NCBI GenBank assembly: GCA_016937575.1 | Contig: JAFHKN010000002.1 | Coordinates: 2,232,001-2,296,000, forward strand | Source: Roseomonas aeriglobus | GTDB lineage: Bacteria > Pseudomonadota > Alphaproteobacteria > Sphingomonadales > Sphingomonadaceae | Direction of reading: 5' to 3' | Length of the DNA: 64,000 bases | Notes under the pieces: model-generated | The model's input: the letters and a program-made list of their open reading frames with translations, nothing else | What the model was told of the DNA's origin: nothing | Database searches by the model: none | In this document: piece by piece, positions 62,942-64,000 of the stretch | Layout of the letters: every line of letters begins with the position of its first letter | Numbering within the stretch: the first letter of the stretch is position 1 | Position numbers and translations under genes: made by a program

Positions 62942-64000
62942 TCAGACCCTCATCGGCATCAGCACATACAGCGCCGGCGACTTGTCGTTCTCGCGGATCA
63001 GCGTCGGCGCCGCGGCATCGGCCAGGTGCACTTCGACCGAATCGCCCTGAATCTGGTTCAGGATGTCGAGCAGATAGCGGCTGTTGAAGCCGATCTCGAA
63101 CGGCATCGACGCGTAATCGCCGGGCACTTCCTCGATCGCCGCGCCGTTTTCGGGGCTCGTCACCGACAGCGTGATCTTGTCGCGATCGAGCGCCATCTTG
63201 ACCGCGCGGGTCTTTTCGCTGGCGATGGTCGACACGCGATCGACGCCCTCTTCGAAGCTGCGCGGGTCGAGCTTGAGCAATTTGTCGTTCGCGGTCGGAA
63301 TGACGCGCGAATAATCCGGGAAGGTCCCGTCGATCAGCTTGCTGGTCAGGATCGCCTGGCCGAGATCGAAGCGGATCTTGCTGCCAGACAGCGACACGCC
63401 GACCGAGCCGTCGACCTCGTCGAGCAGCTTGCGCAGCTCGCCGACGCATTTGCGCGGCACGATCACGTCCGGCATCGCCTCGGCACCGTCCGGCCGCGGG
63501 ACGGTCACGCGCGCCAGCCGGTGTCCGTCCGTCGCCGCTGCCTTCAACACCGGCGCCCCGCCGTCTTCGGCGACGTGCAGGAAGATGCCGTTCAGATAAT
63601 AACGCGTCTCCTCGGTTGAGATCGCGAAGCGGGTCTTGTCGATGATCTGCTTCAGCGTTTCGGCCGGCAGTTCGAACGTCGTCGGCAGTTCGCCTTCCGC
63701 AATCACCGGAAAGTCGTCCCGCGGCAGCGTCGGCAGCGACGAATTGTAGCGACCGGCGCGGATCTGCAGGCGGCCTTCGGCGGCGGTCAGTTCGACTTGG
63801 CTACCCTCTGGCAGCTTGCGGGCGATGTCGAAGAGCGTGTGGGCGCTGACCGTCGTCGTGCCCGGCTGGTCGACCGCGGCCGGCACCGTCTCGTCGACCT
63901 GCAGGTCGAGGTCGGTCGCCATCAGCCGGATCGCGCCTTCGCCGGTCGCATCGATCAGGACGTTCGACAGGATGGGAATGGTGTTGCGCCGCTCGACCAC
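62942..64000 (-). CDS. dnaN: DNA polymerase III sliding clamp (beta), 5' end beyond right edge
   Basis: About 352 of roughly 372 residues are present, from VVERRNTIPILSNVLIDA to the canonical clamp end LYVLMPMRV. RPDGAEAMPDVIVPRKCVGEL, FPDYSRVIP, INGIF-like YLNGIFLHV and VTSPENGAAIEEVPGDY match the three clamp domains. The translation start lies off the window. The clamp ring tethers replicative polymerase to DNA. recF follows downstream on the same strand but separated by other genes. Confidence 0.97.
   Translation of the reverse strand: MVERRNTIPILSNVLIDATGEGAIRLMATDLDLQVDETVPAAVDQPGTTTVSAHTLFDIARKLPEGSQVELTAAEGRLQIRAGRYNSSLPTLPRDDFPVIAEGELPTTFELPAETLKQIIDKTRFAISTEETRYYLNGIFLHVAEDGGAPVLKAAATDGHRLARVTVPRPDGAEAMPDVIVPRKCVGELRKLLDEVDGSVGVSLSGSKIRFDLGQAILTSKLIDGTFPDYSRVIPTANDKLLKLDPRSFEEGVDRVSTIASEKTRAVKMALDRDKITLSVTSPENGAAIEEVPGDYASMPFEIGFNSRYLLDILNQIQGDSVEVHLADAAAPTLIRENDKSPALYVLMPMRV

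Overview
The window is a gene-dense, high-GC stretch of chromosome from an alphaproteobacterium, most likely Sphingomonas or a close sphingomonad. The inference rests on high GC, short intergenic gaps, GTG starts fused to upstream stops, a petABC bc1 operon, a COQ4-type ubiquinone protein, a phasin/PHA-synthase pair, a TonB receptor with a VVTGRR-type box, and the dispersed palindromic repeats I associate with this group. No phage, plasmid, CRISPR array or rRNA is visible. One tRNA (Tyr) is present. Both ends cut genes: an Xaa-Pro aminopeptidase on the left and dnaN on the right.

Layout. 0-7 kb: peptide handling (Xaa-Pro aminopeptidase, oligopeptidase B, a POT peptide transporter), a GntR/YtrA-type regulator with a nitroreductase, and a MipA/OmpV outer-membrane protein. 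7-14.4 kb: acetyl-CoA synthetase diverging from a four-gene tripartite efflux operon (NodT-type outer-membrane factor, MacA-type adaptor, MacB-type ATPase and permease on separate genes). 14.5-19.8 kb: a leftward molybdenum hydroxylase operon (PaoA/B/C-like subunits, XdhC-like chaperone, MocA-like cytidylyltransferase). 19.9-26.4 kb: GlpQ, small exported proteins, an alpha/beta hydrolase with a probable frameshift, phenylalanine hydroxylase and a two-component system. 26.5-34.5 kb: a small exported protein coupled to a TonB-dependent receptor, tRNA-Tyr, an M28 peptidase translationally chained to rlmB and an ABC exporter, and clpS. 34.5-44.8 kb: phasin and PHA synthase, an AlaC-type aminotransferase, rplY, pth, ychF and an NPP-type phosphodiesterase. 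45.1-47.9 kb: petABC. 48.0-50.0 kb: trmL, then an AT-richer patch holding a hypothetical membrane protein and a decayed IS5/IS427-type element that appears to carry a passenger gene. 50.1-56.8 kb: hemF, a GNAT enzyme, two membrane proteins, lipB, two exported proteins, queE and queC. 56.9-64 kb: two tandem soluble globin-coupled-sensor-like chemoreceptors, recF, COQ4 and dnaN.

Working together. Several leftward or rightward runs are welded by 4-base stop/start overlaps (GTGA, ATGA, and apparently one CTGA), so stoichiometric translation is likely for paoABC, ABC exporter subunits, the two-component pair and several hydrolase/partner pairs. At least five families of palindromic intergenic repeats are present. 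One family (four ~93-bp copies) lies exclusively between convergent genes, and another ends directly upstream of start codons inside operons, where it seems to supply the ribosome-binding purines.

The most interesting points are: the IS with an extra gene between transposase and right inverted repeat; the tandem sensor pair in which one copy has lost the predicted haem-ligating histidine; paired operator-like dyads over the phasin promoter; a predicted leaderless, self-regulated gntR mRNA; and repeat-derived Shine-Dalgarno sequences.
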